Source of the DNA: Perca fluviatilis
Taxonomy: Eukaryota; Chordata; Actinopteri; Perciformes; Percidae
Reading direction: 5' to 3'
Length of the DNA: 64,000 nt
Assembly (NCBI RefSeq): GCF_010015445.1
Contig: NC_053115.1
Location: forward strand, 4,046,576 to 4,110,575
Every line of letters begins with the position of its first letter. Positions within the stretch are counted from its first letter, which is position 1. Positions 20,093 through 31,324 of the stretch are shown here, one piece after another. The translations under genes were made by a program, and so were the position numbers. The notes below the pieces were generated by a model that did no database searches, was not told the origin of the DNA, and saw only the letters and a program-made list of their open reading frames with translations.

Positions 20093-20429
20093 GACCTTTC
20101 TGTTTAACCAGAAACAGCTCTGAATCCTTTCCATAACCCCCCCTCCCCCAATAATCAAAACTGGCCAGGGTAACGAAGTTAAAGAGTTTAAATGCTGTGG
20201 CAAGCAAATATTTGTTGTGAAGATGTGCATAATTCCTAAAAAAAAACATCCGAAAACACATGTAATGTTTTGAGTCTGCAGAAAGTTTTGAACAATACAG
20301 CAATAATAATAACAACAATAATAATAATAATATTAATAATAATATTTACATGAATAAGACATTTGCATGCAGAAAAAAAAGGCACAAATAGTTGCAGAAA
20401 AATTTAACAGAATGCAGGAAATGAAGCGT
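20093..20429. other. No gene recognised; (AAT)n patch
   Basis: AT-rich; 'aataataat' low complexity at 20302-20343. Confidence 0.5.
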
Positions 20430-20520
20430 CCTGTGGGACGACCACCAGACACCCCCCCAATGTTGAAACAAACATCTTCGCTAGATGTTGAACCCAAAGT
20501 TACGCCCTTGCTCACAATAA
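20430..20520 (-). repeat. Repeat fragment 'ggcgtaactttgggttcaac'
   Basis: The same block occurs at 55555-55605 on the same strand ('gttgaacccaaagttacgcc' on the plus strand). Likely the end of a short DNA element. Confidence 0.55.
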
Positions 20521-20534
20521 ACGGCGAGTTATCC

Positions 20535-20700
20535 AGGTTAAAAAATGAAGGCGACCGAGCCTTTTCAGCGGCTGCTCCAAATCTCTGGAACAGTTCGCCT
20601 TTTCAAAAATAAACAACTGCTCGGATTGTGACACGTTCAAACCCTCGCTTAAGACCCACTTCTGTTCCTCTGGCTTTTCAATTCCAGAGGAGTTTGGACA
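20535..20700 (+). pseudogene. LINE ORF2 C-terminal relic
   Basis: GDRAFSAAAPNLWNSSPF (ending near 20610) is the conserved 'RAFSVAAPxLWNSLP' motif near the end of L2/Rex-type fish LINE ORF2. After a frameshift near 20611, DTFKPSLKTHF continues the motif (family form FKSxLKTHLF). No intact reverse transcriptase remains. Confidence 0.85.
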
Positions 20701-21035
20701 CCTGGACCTTTGCTCCTGTCTTGTATATGTGTTTGTGTATGCTATCCATCCACTGCAGCCTCCCAGGAGCCCATTAGTAAAGCCTTAGAGCTATGCTCCC
20801 TCTAGTGGACTTCTGTCCTAAAGACTCAATGGTGCGCTTCACCTCTCTGATTACTTTTCCTTTTCTCTCTTTCTTCCCTCTTTCATTATTAGGTAGCTCC
20901 TTTCTTCTGTTCCTTTCACAGACTATATGGCTTTTATTTTTCTCTTCATGTTATGTTTGGTTGAATAATTGTAGGGAACCCAACATGCCAAGCCCCCTTG
21001 AGGGTTTTCTGGGTTTCCTTTGCATGGCCTTTTTT
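20701..21035. other. No gene recognised
   Basis: Pyrimidine-rich sequence following the LINE relic; it may include the LINE 3' UTR. Confidence 0.4.
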
Positions 21036-21876
21036 TAACCCTTGTGTTGTCGTCCCTGCCGGATTTCACTCATGTAAGACGGATTTGCGTTGCCTTGGGC
21101 TTCCTTTATGTTGGCATTTTAAACTCCAGTCGATATATGAGGACTATGTTAACCTTTTCTCAGATCTCTGCAGGGTAAATCCAGACAGCTAGCTAGACTG
21201 TTTGTCCAATCTGAGTTTTCTGTTGCACGACTAAAACTACTTTTGAACGTACACATGTTCCACCAAAACAAGTTCCTTCCCGAGGCTATTTTGCAGAGGC
21301 ACTGTACAGAGCTTAGCCCTGCCCATGATGATTGTGATTGGTTTGAAGAAATGCCAATAAACCAGACCACGTTTTTCTCCCATCCCAGAATGCTGTGTGG
21401 ACTAGCCAGACTATAAAATGTGTTGTCCTCCCGGGTCAACCCTTTTTTGAGGTTTCTGTCGCTCTTTTTCACTACCACCGGATTCACCACTAACATCAAC
21501 TTATTACCACTAGTTTTACACTTTTTTAAATTTTTTATTCATAGTCAAAAAGACCTCATTTTTGGGTTAAATAAAGCAGAAATTATGAATTATTTCGACA
21601 AGTAGTTACGATTGAGTGGATAATAACTGACTGTCAAAGTTTAGTCAGAATACTGTTTAGAAACCATTTCATTGTTCTTTTCAAATGCTATGAAAATGTA
21701 ATAAAACACCCAAAACTCTATGAAAGTAGTGATCTGATCCTTAATTTGAGTTGAGAAGACTGTTGTATGGAACACCCCGTGTTATTTTTGGGCAATTTGT
21801 TTGAAAGAAACCCACATTTCTGATGTAGAAACTTTGAAAACGGGTCACCTTTGACCCAAGGACATCAGGAGGGTTA
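21036..21876. mobile_element. Family H element, split by a C element
   Basis: Inverted ends TAACCCTTGTGTTGTC and 'gacatcaggagggtta', with internal 'gggtcaac' and 'gggtcacctttgaccc' blocks. A related end lies at 45000-45094. The outer TA could be a TA target site. Interrupted by a family C insertion (21057-21419). Confidence 0.6.
21057..21419 (-). mobile_element. Family C copy nested in H
   Basis: Carries the C blocks 'ccaccaaaacaagttccttc' and 'gattgtgattggtttgaag' in reverse. Flanks GTGTTGTCGTCCC (21044-21056) and GTGTTGTCCTCCC (21420-21432) match except for one base and represent the duplicated target. Confidence 0.72.
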
Positions 21877-22527
21877 CATGTATCGTTGTTGTTGTGTTTT
21901 TTTTTTAACGTGCTAAAAAAATCAAATCAAATCAAAACGGTAGTGCTAAAGATCAGTGACAGACTGCGTTTAGTAAGTGGAAGAATTTGAATGCTGTTCA
22001 AATGAATGATTGCATTAATCAACTGCAATTCATACGGTAACTGAGTGCAAATCACATATATCAACAGGTCGATAGTATGAGCAGATCGCATTAAGTCATT
22101 GAGATGTATTGTAACTGGGGCAGATTTTGGCACATCTGCTCAAAGAAATTGCAGTGCAGTAAAATGCAGCAGTTTTATTAAGCTGCATCTTTGTGTATTT
22201 CCATATGTTTTCTTTAAACCTTTGTTTCAAGTTCAGACTTGGGTTCAGAGTCCCCGTGCTGTTGGCAGAAGAGCTGTGGACTGTGATCATGCATGAAAAA
22301 TCAATTACAATATAATATGTCACGCTCTTCCCCTGATGAAGTCACAACATTTTTCACTAATCGCTTTCTAGAAATAAAGTCGCTAAGAGAAAATCTAGCC
22401 AGAAAGTCGCCAAGTCGGCAACGCTACCGACAATGCCCGCCAGTACAGTAACTGTAAATGTAGTGGAGTAAATGTACTTAGTTACTTTCCACCACTGAAC
22501 ACTATACCTACAGCTGGAATACTTATC
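21877..22527. other. No gene; repeat fragment at 22455-22498
   Basis: 'ttagttactttccaccactg' at 22478-22497 is the inverted start of a common teleost hAT-like repeat (cagtggtggaaagtaac). The rest is unassigned. Confidence 0.5.
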
Positions 22528-22610
22528 ATAATCAGAAAAGGGTTTATTGCCACAATAAGTTACACTTATGTGGAATTTGCCTTGGTGAATGGTGCATACA
22601 TAAACGAACA
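22528..22610 (-). mobile_element. LINE 3' end, minus strand
   Basis: On the minus strand 'tatgtatgcaccattc', 'aaggcaaattcc' and 'ggcaataaacccttttctg' match the tail at 45598-45675. A 5'-truncated L2/Rex-like copy. Confidence 0.7.
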
Positions 22611-24038
22611 TATTAAGCATTAATATGAAATATACAATAAATACAGGAACAAATATGTACATACAAAATAACTGTTGCATGAGAAAAAAAGAGCCTGAAT
22701 GGGTTGAGTGCAGAATGCAGAGTGCAAATGATATGCAGTATATGTGCAATACTATATACTATTATGTACAGGCAGCACACCAGACTGTTACAGTTCAGGT
22801 TAGAGGTTGAAGTTTCATTCTGAAAATAATGACATGCGGCTGAAAGCAGCTTTTGTCTTAGCAGAGACACAGCAGCTTTCAGCATATGTCACCGTTTTTA
22901 TTGCCTGCGGCGGGCAGAGCAGCAGCCTCCCTGGTCTGATCCTGGCTTTGAAGTACGTTTGAGTGGCAAGACTGTTAGGCAACACCACAAACACGATGAA
23001 AGGTGAAGCAAAATGTCAGTGGAGCCACACTGTTCAACCGCTCATCAGTCGGCTGCTGTACTGTACCCAGAACAGCCCTCCCAGAGTGGGCCTTTCAAAC
23101 AGACACAAACAGTATCATATTGCGGCTGATGACGTAGAAATGAAGAAGGTAAACAAAACACGAATTCGACCTGGTTCATCACAGTGTAGTCTGTATCAAC
23201 GATACACGTACTACACGTACACATGTTCCATCAAAACAAGTTCCTTCCCGAGGCTATTTAGCAGAGGCCCTGTCATTGTGTCCGGGGCTTAGCGCTGCCA
23301 AGATATGTGAGTACATAAGTGTGTTTTCTGTGTGATTTTACGCTGACAAAATCAATTTATTTCTGCAAGGTTTCCCTGTGATAGCGATTTGAATCTGTTT
23401 TAATCTCCAAGACATCCTGGTTGCTCAACATGCAGAGCCATATACCACGGCTTCATCTCGTGCCATGTCTTTTTTTTGTTGTTCTTGCCATTCCCAATGC
23501 GTAAACTATTTTCGAAATCAGGATCTGTGATGTTTACATCCACCAACTGTATCCATGTTACCATGGCATCGGACAACGGTGCAAAGCAGAGCATGGAGAC
23601 AGCAGCCTTTTTCATATTAATTTACAATTTGGCATTATTGAGATTGCAAATTTGCAAAGCCAACTTGGAAGTCCCAAATGTCAGGCATTTCCCACCAGCA
23701 CCTGAGAGCAGTATCACAGCCAGCGATAATGATCAGATAACAGAAACTCCCCCACATCTAGATTAGCTGCACAATCTAATCAAGCAGAGGTCTATCTTTC
23801 TGTCACATTTCACCCAAATCTGTTTTTTAGAGATAAAAGACAAACACACATGGCAAAGCTGAGAACTGTTTCCAATAACCGCAACAGAGGGAAAAATATG
23901 GCAACTTTGAGCTATGGCCACAGAGTTATACTCATATCTGCAACTGAGGATTGTTTTCATTATCGATTTGATTAATAATTTTGTCTGTAATATGTCTGAA
24001 AATAGTGAAATATCTCTTGGCAGAGGTCCACCTAGAAT
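22611..24038. other. No gene; a family C fragment at 23205-23300
   Basis: 'catgttccatcaaaacaag' and 'ggcttagcgctgcc' at 23221-23300 are family C (minus). The remainder is unassigned; possible LINE-derived AT-rich sequence at 22611-22800. Confidence 0.5.
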
Positions 24039-24105
24039 TAGTCTCGCTTTGCCAGACCTTCCTCCACCACAGCGCTGCAAAGGAAGGTCTGGCAAAGCGA
24101 GACTA
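24039..24105. repeat. 25-bp perfect inverted repeat, family C termini
   Basis: TAGTCTCGCTTTGCCAGACC and five further bases (24039-24063) are perfectly complementary to 24081-24105 around a 17-bp loop. It looks like the two ends of a family C element with the interior lost. Confidence 0.85.
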
Positions 24106-24108
24106 CTA

Positions 24109-24525
24109 CAGTGTTTCCTTTAGGATTTTTTTTTAGCAGTGGGGGCAGGTCTGTCCGGTCAACATAACTTCGATCTAAATAGTTAAACTATACAGATATA
24201 TTTGTCCTGCATGGTGTCACACAACAAACTCCACGTGTACAATGCTCACAAACACACAAACCAGACCGAATGAAGAAAAGGAATAAATAAAAGTCCGCTG
24301 CCTCTCTCAAACAGACGTCAAAGCGCAGCGCCGCTCACTCAACCGACATCAGACTGCAGTATCGCCGTCCACCTGCGGGGGGGCGTGGCCAGGCTTTCCA
24401 ACAGGCAGGATCATTTAAAAGGCAACCGCAACTACATTGTGCATCTGCTCCATTTCTGATACCGTGGCGGCAGATATTTTGGCGTGGCGGGCCGCCATTT
24501 CCAAATCATCATAGAGGGAACACTG
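24109..24525. mobile_element. Non-autonomous element with CAGTGTTTCC ends, 417 bp
   Basis: CAGTGTTTCC at the left and GGAACACTG at the right, flanked by TACTA on both sides (24104-24108 and 24526-24530). CAGTG ends suggest hAT, but an 8-bp duplication is not seen. Confidence 0.6.
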
Positions 24526-24575
24526 TACTATTCCACTAATATTCCCGTTTGCATGCAGCCGTGTAAAACAGGACT

Positions 24576-24758
24576 TCACCGGCGGCGGACTTGTTGGACC
24601 GGGCAAACACAGCCTCCCTCTTTCATTCTTTCAACCAACTTCTCGATAAGGTCGGTGTTGCGATGTTTGTGCATATCCAAAAACCTGTCGATATCCAAGT
24701 CTTTGATAATGTTTAAAAGTAGCTGTGTTTCTCCTCCTTTTCTTTTGGCCGTGCATCT
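24576..24758 (-). pseudogene. Myb/SANT-like DNA-binding domain fragment
   Basis: A 60-codon open frame without ATG contains LLLNIIKDLDIDRFLD, then HKHRNTDLIEKLVERMKEGG. This resembles the helical pattern of the MADF/Myb-SANT-like partner protein of PIF/Harbinger transposons (…LD…RN…I…K+…M+E.G). It is preceded in frame by TAG at 24759-24761, next to an acceptor-like 'tttgcag', so it may be an exon. No transposase (DDE) part is present. Confidence 0.5.
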
Positions 24759-24924
24759 CTACCGCAGCCCTGCAAACTGTCGGCTGGTTGGTTTGTGTAC
24801 AACAACCACAGCAACGCACAGAGCTGGTCGGAAGCAGGCGAGACGCCGTAAACTGTCGCAAACTACAGCAAAACAAACCCTAATTGAGACACATAGTCCG
24901 AATGTTCTATACACATGTCCAAAG

Positions 24925-25324
24925 TAGGGCTGCTCCCTCTTAGTCGATTAGTTGACTAATAGGTCGTTTTGGTCTTAGTCATCTTAGATGTCTTTAGTCC
25001 ATTAGTCATGTCTGATGCTTTTTTTTCATGTTGAATGACTTATTTCCAAGAAACGTACGAGCACATCTCTGGTAAACACAAGAATTAAGGGTTGACATTT
25101 TACATAATAGATATCACCATGAAACCTACTTTAATTACTTTCATTAAGGCAATTATTTGTTGTATTACACGTTTTCTGAAATGTTGTGTTTAAATATGCA
25201 AAGGAGGCATTATCTTACTCAATATATGCATCCTTTTGCATGACTGTTTGCGGAGAAACTCAGATTTACAGATCTGTCGATTAAATCAACTAATCGATTA
25301 GTCGATACAATTGACACAGCCCTA
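24925..25324. mobile_element. hAT-type element, 400 bp, with perfect 8-bp TSD
   Basis: TAGGGCTG ends (left 'tagggctgctccc', right 'acagcccta') flanked by GTCCAAAG at 24917-24924 and 25325-25332. Internal 'gtcgattagttgactaat' and 'actaatcgattagtcg' form inverted sub-terminal motifs. Non-coding. Inserted into the Harbinger-like element, so it is the younger of the two. Confidence 0.92.
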
Positions 25325-25513
25325 GTCCAAAGAATGCTTAAAAACAGAATAATACCGGCATATCCCACGTCCTAATTGGAAAATGCTATTTTCGTAAAAA
25401 GCCCTTATTCGGAATATCTACACGGAATATGCTGTTTACACGGAAATTTACATCAATTTAGGAATATTGTCATATTCGGAATAAAAGTGGGATATTAGTG
25501 TGCATGTAACAAT

Positions 25514-26080
25514 GTAGCCAACAACACCTGCAACTGCTACGTACTAAAAACACACAGATCTCCTTCTACAACACACTGAGGCTAAAACACTGAGGCTGTT
25601 TTTGCTGTTTTCTCCTCTTTGCCTTGGTTTATGTAGCATTAAAACAACAGTGAGGATGGAACCTGGGAAAAAAAAGCAGCGTTTAAATCTACAATGACAC
25701 TCAGTTCATGATTTAGTCATTTTCCTCGAAAGTTTAAAGCAATGCACAAAGGCTGTGTGACACTGCCACAGTCATCTTTCAAGATGTAAAGGTGCACAGT
25801 GAGTAAGGCATTAAACTTTAAGAAGGAGGGCTACGTAAATATTTTAGTGGTCCATTTATTATTGACAAGTGGGCAGACATCTCAGGATAGATTTACCTTT
25901 GTGATAACAGTAGATTAGGAACAGCGTTTATACCTAAAGGTCCTGCAGCATGCTCTGAGGAAACATGCTGACCAAGAACTTTCCAATAAAATCCAATAAA
26001 TCAATCTGGAACAAAGTGGTGCAGCTCCAGTTGCTTTATTTGATATTGCTGTCATAAAGAGTGATATATGTGGCATTTTA
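25514..26080. other. No gene recognised
   Basis: Unassigned. Confidence 0.5.
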
Positions 26081-26088
26081 CACACACA

Positions 26089-26154
<66 letters not shown>
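26081..26154. repeat. (CA)n microsatellite
   Basis: About 37 CA units with one interruption. Confidence 0.97.
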
Positions 26155-26159
<5 letters not shown>

Positions 26160-26439
26160 AGTTAAGACACACAGTAAGATAAATGACAGCGCCTATATGA
26201 ACCACATCCACACCATTCATTATCTGACAGCATTGTTTCTCAATAATTAAATGACTCTAATTATTAAGCACTTCTCTGAAGAGCCCTTACACATTAATTA
26301 CTTCGTCACTCAGTTTGTCTGTGTTGCCTTGTTGCCATGTTGCCATGTTATTGCTGTTATTGCTGCTTTGCTCTGATGGCTTTCAAAGATAAAGTCTGAA
26401 ATAACCGTGTGACTGCACCACAGCACCACAGAATACACC
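26155..26439. other. No gene recognised
   Basis: AT-rich, non-repetitive; nothing supportable. Confidence 0.45.
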
Positions 26440-26965
26440 CAGTAGTGTACTGTTAACAGTTTTGAAGACAATTTGGACGGTGCATCAAGGCCGGCCTGCT
26501 CGGTTCTTTCGGGGAATGGTTGTAAAGATTTACAAAGAATCTGTTTACGGCATTTCCTCTCTAACTGGGACGTTTTGGGACCGTTTGGTGGGATTGCTGT
26601 GGACGAAGTACACACGGTAATACACTGGTGAGAGCATATGAGGTTTAACCATGTATCAGCTAATTTAAATAGCTCACGTTACTGTATTGTGTGAACTGTT
26701 AACTTCATTTAATATTGTATATTGAATTTTCTTCTGCAAGGTGCAAATGTTCCACCGAAACTAGTTTCTTCCCGAGACAATTTTGTAGAGCCACTATCGC
26801 TGCGTCCGGAGCTTAGCGCCGCCCAAGACGATTGTGATTGGTTTAAAGAAATGCAAACAACCCAGAGTGTGTTTTTTTTCTCCTATGCTAGAATGTATCA
26901 GTGGTAGAGCCAGACCTTACTTCACAGCGCGGTGGAGATAGGGCTGGCAATGCGAGACTAGATCG
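26440..26965 (-). repeat. Family C dispersed repeat, reverse copy
   Basis: The reverse complement of the 6.2-kb copy along most of its length, ending 'ggcaatgcgagactag'. It shares 'ggtttaaccatgt', 'acgttactgtatt' and 'gattgtgattggtttaaag'. Confidence 0.78.
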
Positions 26966-27860
26966 GCTGCAACTGCTGAGTGGATGAAAAGTCCCAAACG
27001 GAAGCGCTTTATTCTCCAACATTGCTTCACACCAGAACATAAAAATACTACAAACAAGTCAAACCAACGCTCATTATGACACACTCTCATACTGCCCGTG
27101 TTCCTTGGCTGATTAGTCAGGGCACTTTAGGAATCTCAGCACTGTAAAACAGACCAACCAGCAGCGACCTTAAGCTAGGGTGGATCACATGATCATGCAC
27201 TGTAGTCGATCCCTGGCTCTGAACACGCCCTGGCTTTGCGTCTGTGCCTCGAGCGGGGAGGGGAGGGGCTGCTTGGTAATGTGATGAAAACCCTGCTTAG
27301 CGCAGGCAAGCCCTGGGTGGAACAGATGGAGGATCCTTCTTTCTTATGCAATCCTGCACTAGTGAAGCAGAAAACATGACTTTTATGTGACTCTCCGGAT
27401 GCCAGATAAAATAAAAAGGGCCTAATGGAAGTCCTGCGACTAATAGATAGCTTTGTAGACAGGCGGGTAGTGGGATTACCAAGATGTCAACACAGCCCCC
27501 TCAAAAAAGCCTGCTGCCTGGTACTACTGAGACTGATACGGCACATTTATGAGCTTCAAAACACAGTCATTTTAAATAATGTGCTACACGTACAGTTTCA
27601 CATAAGCCCGATGAATGAAACATTAATCCTCTAGTATAGTTAGTGCAGTCTGTCTTAAATACATGAATAATTCCAGATTTTCTGCAGATCCCTCATTAAT
27701 ATTGATCACCTTCATAAATATTAGCATTGCCAGTGAAGCAATAGTCATTAATCTGAGCAAGATGTTTAGAGTTGTTGTACTGCAGGACATTCTGTATTTT
27801 TTCTGTAAAACAGATTGTAAAATACTCTATTAGTGCATGTATTTGGTTTATTTCATTCAG
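26966..27860. other. No gene recognised
   Basis: Unassigned; G+C-richer near 27230-27290. Confidence 0.45.
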
Positions 27861-28015
27861 TGCGTTTACATGCAGTTTAAAAACACAGTTATATCCGGGT
27901 TAGGGAATACCCCGGTTTCTCAAACGCCACATCAACACCTTACCTCGGCTGAAATCGGAGTTCTCATACCCCATTTAACAGAGCCAGGTAACTCCTTAGT
28001 AGTTTAACATTGCCC

Positions 28016-28047
28016 GACCTTCCTCCACAGCGCTGTGGAGGAAGGTC
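28016..28047. repeat. Perfect 32-bp palindrome (family C terminus)
   Basis: GACCTTCCTCCACAGC followed directly by its exact reverse complement; followed by 'tggctagtccacacagcatt', a family C end. Confidence 0.9.
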
Positions 28048-28263
28048 TGGCTAGTCCACACAGCATTCTAGTAATAGTTCATAGTAATCGAATGTGTATC
28101 TAGCTTCAGCTAGCTTTAGGGCGAACCAGTGATTAGCTTGCAACGCTTGTATTCGGGGCACTTGGAAAGTAAAAAGAAAGCGCTATTTTATACCCCTAAC
28201 AAGGCTCAAAATAGCACAACACTTCCATGGTAGCATAATGAGGGTCCCTACATGTAAACAGAA

Positions 28264-28421
28264 GCATTGAGAACATTGTAAGTGTACAGACAGTTTATTA
28301 AAAAGATAGATTAGAAAGACCGTAACGTTCTCGTATACAGGCGGCCGCCGTCTTGAGAGCTACTGTCTTTCTAAACTATCTTTTTAATAAACTGTCTGCA
28401 CACTTACAATATTCTCAATGC
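28264..28421. repeat. 57-bp inverted repeat with a 44-bp loop
   Basis: 28264-28320 and 28365-28421 are complementary except for about three positions. The RNA would form a long hairpin; as DNA it could extrude a cruciform. The loop has a NotI-like 'gcggccgc' motif. Confidence 0.88.
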
Positions 28422-28533
28422 ATTTCGCGCTGGAATTGTCCTTTAACCCAGAAATAAAAGAGAGCCGTTGGAAGCAATGGCGGCAAAAACAAAGCAACAA
28501 CACAAGCGTTAAACCTTTAAACACACTGAGGCC

Positions 28534-29285
28534 CAGTGTTGTGCCTGAACGCATTCATTGAACGACAGTTCATGAACTCGTTCATATTTTGGGCGAACGT
28601 GAACTGAACGTACCGTATTACTGCCTGATGAACGTTAACGTGAACTCCTTCATTCTGGTGTCCGTGAACGCCACGCTCTCTCAGTTTAACTTCGTCCAAT
28701 AGGGTGCCAGATTTCTACAGAGCCTTCCAGGCCAAAACCAGGGCTAAAACACACCGTAAACAGGCGTTCATATGTAGCGGAAAAAACACCCAATCTGGCA
28801 ACACCAGCCACCAGCGTCTCACCGCCACATGGGTCATCAGAACAGAAAGCAGCGTGGAGGCTTCGTCATTTAAACCAGTTTTATGACGAGATCGGCGAGG
28901 ATGCGAAAAATCTGACATTTCTGGGCAAACTTTGCCTGCCGGCTTTCAAAAAGAAAATCAGCACTTCAGTCCCATCCACAGCAAACCTGAAACAGCACGC
29001 TGAACTGGTTGGATATGAAGATGAAATCTGACGCATAGTTTCAGTGTTAAAACTGATAAAATAATTGCTGTCTGTGGTTCTATATTTGGACTGTGGCAAT
29101 AATTTTTAAAAATAATATCTCGCAGCAACATATGGAAAAAAAGAACTATGAACTAGTTCATTTTTGGAACTGTGAACTTAGTTCAAAATGTTGAAGTATG
29201 AACTATGAACTGAACTAGTTCATTTTAAAATTTGTGAACTGAACTTTGAACTAGTTCATGTAGAAAGTGAACTTTCCCAACACTG
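28534..29285 (+). mobile_element. hAT-type element with BED-finger remnant, 752 bp
   Basis: CAGTGTTG ends (right end CCAACACTG). Flanked by CTGAGGCC (28526-28533) and CTGAGGAC (29286-29293), one mismatch in 8. Sub-terminal arrays of 'gaactagttca' and 'gttcatgaactcgttca' motifs. A coding remnant lies at 28876-29031. Confidence 0.82.
28876..29031 (+). pseudogene. Possible BED-type zinc-finger fragment of a hAT transposase
   Basis: Frame QFYDEIGEDAKNLTFLG, then CLPAFKKKISTSVPST and ANLKQHAE, ending at TGA 29029-29031. 'CLP...KKIS...STxNLxxH' is typical of BED fingers at the N-terminus of hAT transposases. The first Cys pair and last His are not intact. No catalytic domain. Confidence 0.45.
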
Positions 29286-29431
29286 CTGAGGACTTCACCA
29301 AGGCAAGTACTGTCAAGAAGATCCATTTTTTGACAGACGAGGAGACACATGTTTTAAGTTGTTGTACGTTGGCAGAGCGCCACCTACTCGTCATTCTTTC
29401 ATCCCGGTTATTCACTTAGTGCATGTAAACG

Positions 29432-30229
29432 AACTGATTGTCTCTTACTGCCTTCTCCATGGATCCTGTAATCACAGCTTCCACAATGTTACTGTGTTTG
29501 TGTGTGTTTTGGGGAAAACAGCCGTAAAGTTATGCTATGTGGATGCATTTGGTGGCCCAACCACTGTGACAGGCTACAATTGGAGAATCTAAATTCACCA
29601 AAACAGTGAGACTAAACAGGCTGAGAGAAGACAAAGCACTGATTAAAGGCTCTAAATAACACTCTAGGAAGGGGAAAAAAGCCTGCCTTTCTAAGACCCC
29701 TTTCTAAAAATAGCTCAGCTGGTGTGACATCATCAGTGCTATGCAAATACCATCCACCCTTAGTTCTGTTGGTGCGGACTGAAAAGTCTGCGTGGAGTCT
29801 GTTTTATCCCCCAGTAGCATCTCTGGTTGTTTGGACTTACAGCATGCACACACACAAAAGTACATGCACATTCACAATGTCCCTCTACATTTTCTATCAT
29901 TTCGGTTTTTAAAATCCCTTCACTCCATAAATAGGAAATAAGAAATAAAACTTACATTTTTATATATCAAGTGAGCATTTTCCACTATTACATCAAGTTT
30001 TTTCTGCCAAATCCTAACTCTCAGATTTCCTCGACTACCACTTCATTCCTCAAAGTCCTCCCAGCATGCAACATTTACACATGTACTCACAAGTGATGGT
30101 GGCGTCTGTGAGTCATGGCGGAGCTGGAAACCTCTGTGTCTGGTCTAGGGGAGCAGAAGAGCAGAAAGCTGAGGCACACACTGACTAGCATGCAGTTAAC
30201 GCTCCCTCGGTCACCCACCTACTCACTCA

Positions 30230-30231
<2 letters not shown>
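29432..30231. other. No gene recognised
   Basis: Unassigned. The short frame at 30115-30360 runs into the CA tract and is not credible. Confidence 0.5.

Positions 30232-30312
<81 letters not shown>
30232..30312. repeat. (CA)40 microsatellite
   Basis: Uninterrupted for 81 bp after 'actcactcactcac'. Confidence 0.98.
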
Positions 30313-30314
<2 letters not shown>

Positions 30315-30577
30315 TGACTCTGGCGTGCTGCTCATTCAAGCTTGGTCACAGTGGGGATGATGGCTCACGTAATGCAGTCTCATGATGTAACCGGCGCCAC
30401 ACATCTCATTAACAGCGGCCAATCTCCATTGCATTTAACCTACTTAATCTATAATCGTGTACATAGACTAGTACTGTATATCCATTAAGTCTACTTAATC
30501 CTGTTTGTATGGTCATATTAGTGCTTGGAGGCTTGACTGTGTTGCAAAACAAAAGGAAATGTAAAGACTCACACTGT

Positions 30578-30578
<1 letters not shown>
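30313..30578. other. No gene recognised
   Basis: Unassigned; contains three short 'cctacttaatc'-like motifs near 30438-30500. Confidence 0.45.

Positions 30579-30652
<74 letters not shown>
30579..30652. repeat. (CA)10(TA)27 compound microsatellite
   Basis: CA at 30579-30598 switches to TA to 30652. The TA part is self-complementary. Confidence 0.97.
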
Positions 30653-30655
<3 letters not shown>

Positions 30656-30674
30656 TGTTCAATTAGAGCCTGAT

Positions 30675-31010
30675 GTGCAAAGCTGCAAAGATTAATCGAT
30701 TCATCACTATTAAATTGATCGCCAACTATTTGGATGATCGATTAAATGTTTTGAGTCAAAATTCTCTGATTCCAGCTTTTGAAATGTGAATATTGTTTCT
30801 AGTGTCTTCTCTCCCCTGAGACAGGAAACTGAATATCTTTGAGTTGTGGAAAAAACAAGACATTTGAGGACGTCATCTTGGGCTTTGGAAAAAACACTCC
30901 AAATTGTCATTTTCCCCCGTTTTCTGACAACATATAGACTAGGCAACTAATCGAGAAAATAAACGACAGATTAATCGACAACGATGATAATCTTTTAGTT
31001 GGAGCCCTAT
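30675..31010 (-). repeat. Family A, copy 2
   Basis: 'caaagctgcaaagattaatc' start, the central QDDVLKCLVF-type block (minus) and 'ttagttggagccct' end. Nearly co-linear with the copy at 34333-34660. Confidence 0.8.
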
Positions 31011-31272
31011 TGAGAATCCTGAGTTAATCTGAATATAAAATTTGAATATGTTTTAAAATGGCTGTCATGTGGAGCTTTAACATGTACTTTGTATTTTCAG
31101 TAATCAAATCCTAAAAGAAATCCAGTTTTACAGAAATAATGTAATTATACTACTCAGTAAGTATGATTTTTATCACAGTTCATAACTGCAACTCTTCAAA
31201 AGCAACAATCAACTTTTATATATCTTACGTGCGTTACGTGTGTCACCATCACATCATCATGTCTGCTTTCAC

Positions 31273-31288
31273 GTGTGTGTGTGTGTGT

Positions 31289-31322
<34 letters not shown>
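31273..31322. repeat. (GT)n microsatellite
   Basis: About 25 GT units with one TATG interruption. Confidence 0.96.

Positions 31323-31324
<2 letters not shown>

Larger units (their letters stand above)
24526..25513 (-). mobile_element. PIF/Harbinger-like composite with a Myb/SANT fragment
   Basis: Ends contain 'ccactaatattcccg' and the inverted 'gtgggatattagtgt'. It carries a Myb/SANT-like coding remnant (24576-24758) and is split by a hAT-type element (24925-25324). The Harbinger assignment rests on the Myb-like protein and the AT-rich ends; the TSD is not resolved. Confidence 0.5.
27861..29431. mobile_element. Composite of nested elements with 'gcgtttacatgca' ends
   Basis: Outer ends 'agtgcgtttacatgcag' (27861) and 'agtgcatgtaaacg' (near 29417-29430) are inverted matches. 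Inside lie a family C palindrome (28016-28047), a long hairpin (28264-28421) and a hAT-type element (28534-29285). The outer element is probably a short MITE enlarged by insertions. Confidence 0.55.

Noticed and set aside
24484..24927. 147-codon plus ORF
   Set aside because: Antisense to the Myb/SANT-like frame and crossing two element boundaries; composition not protein-like.
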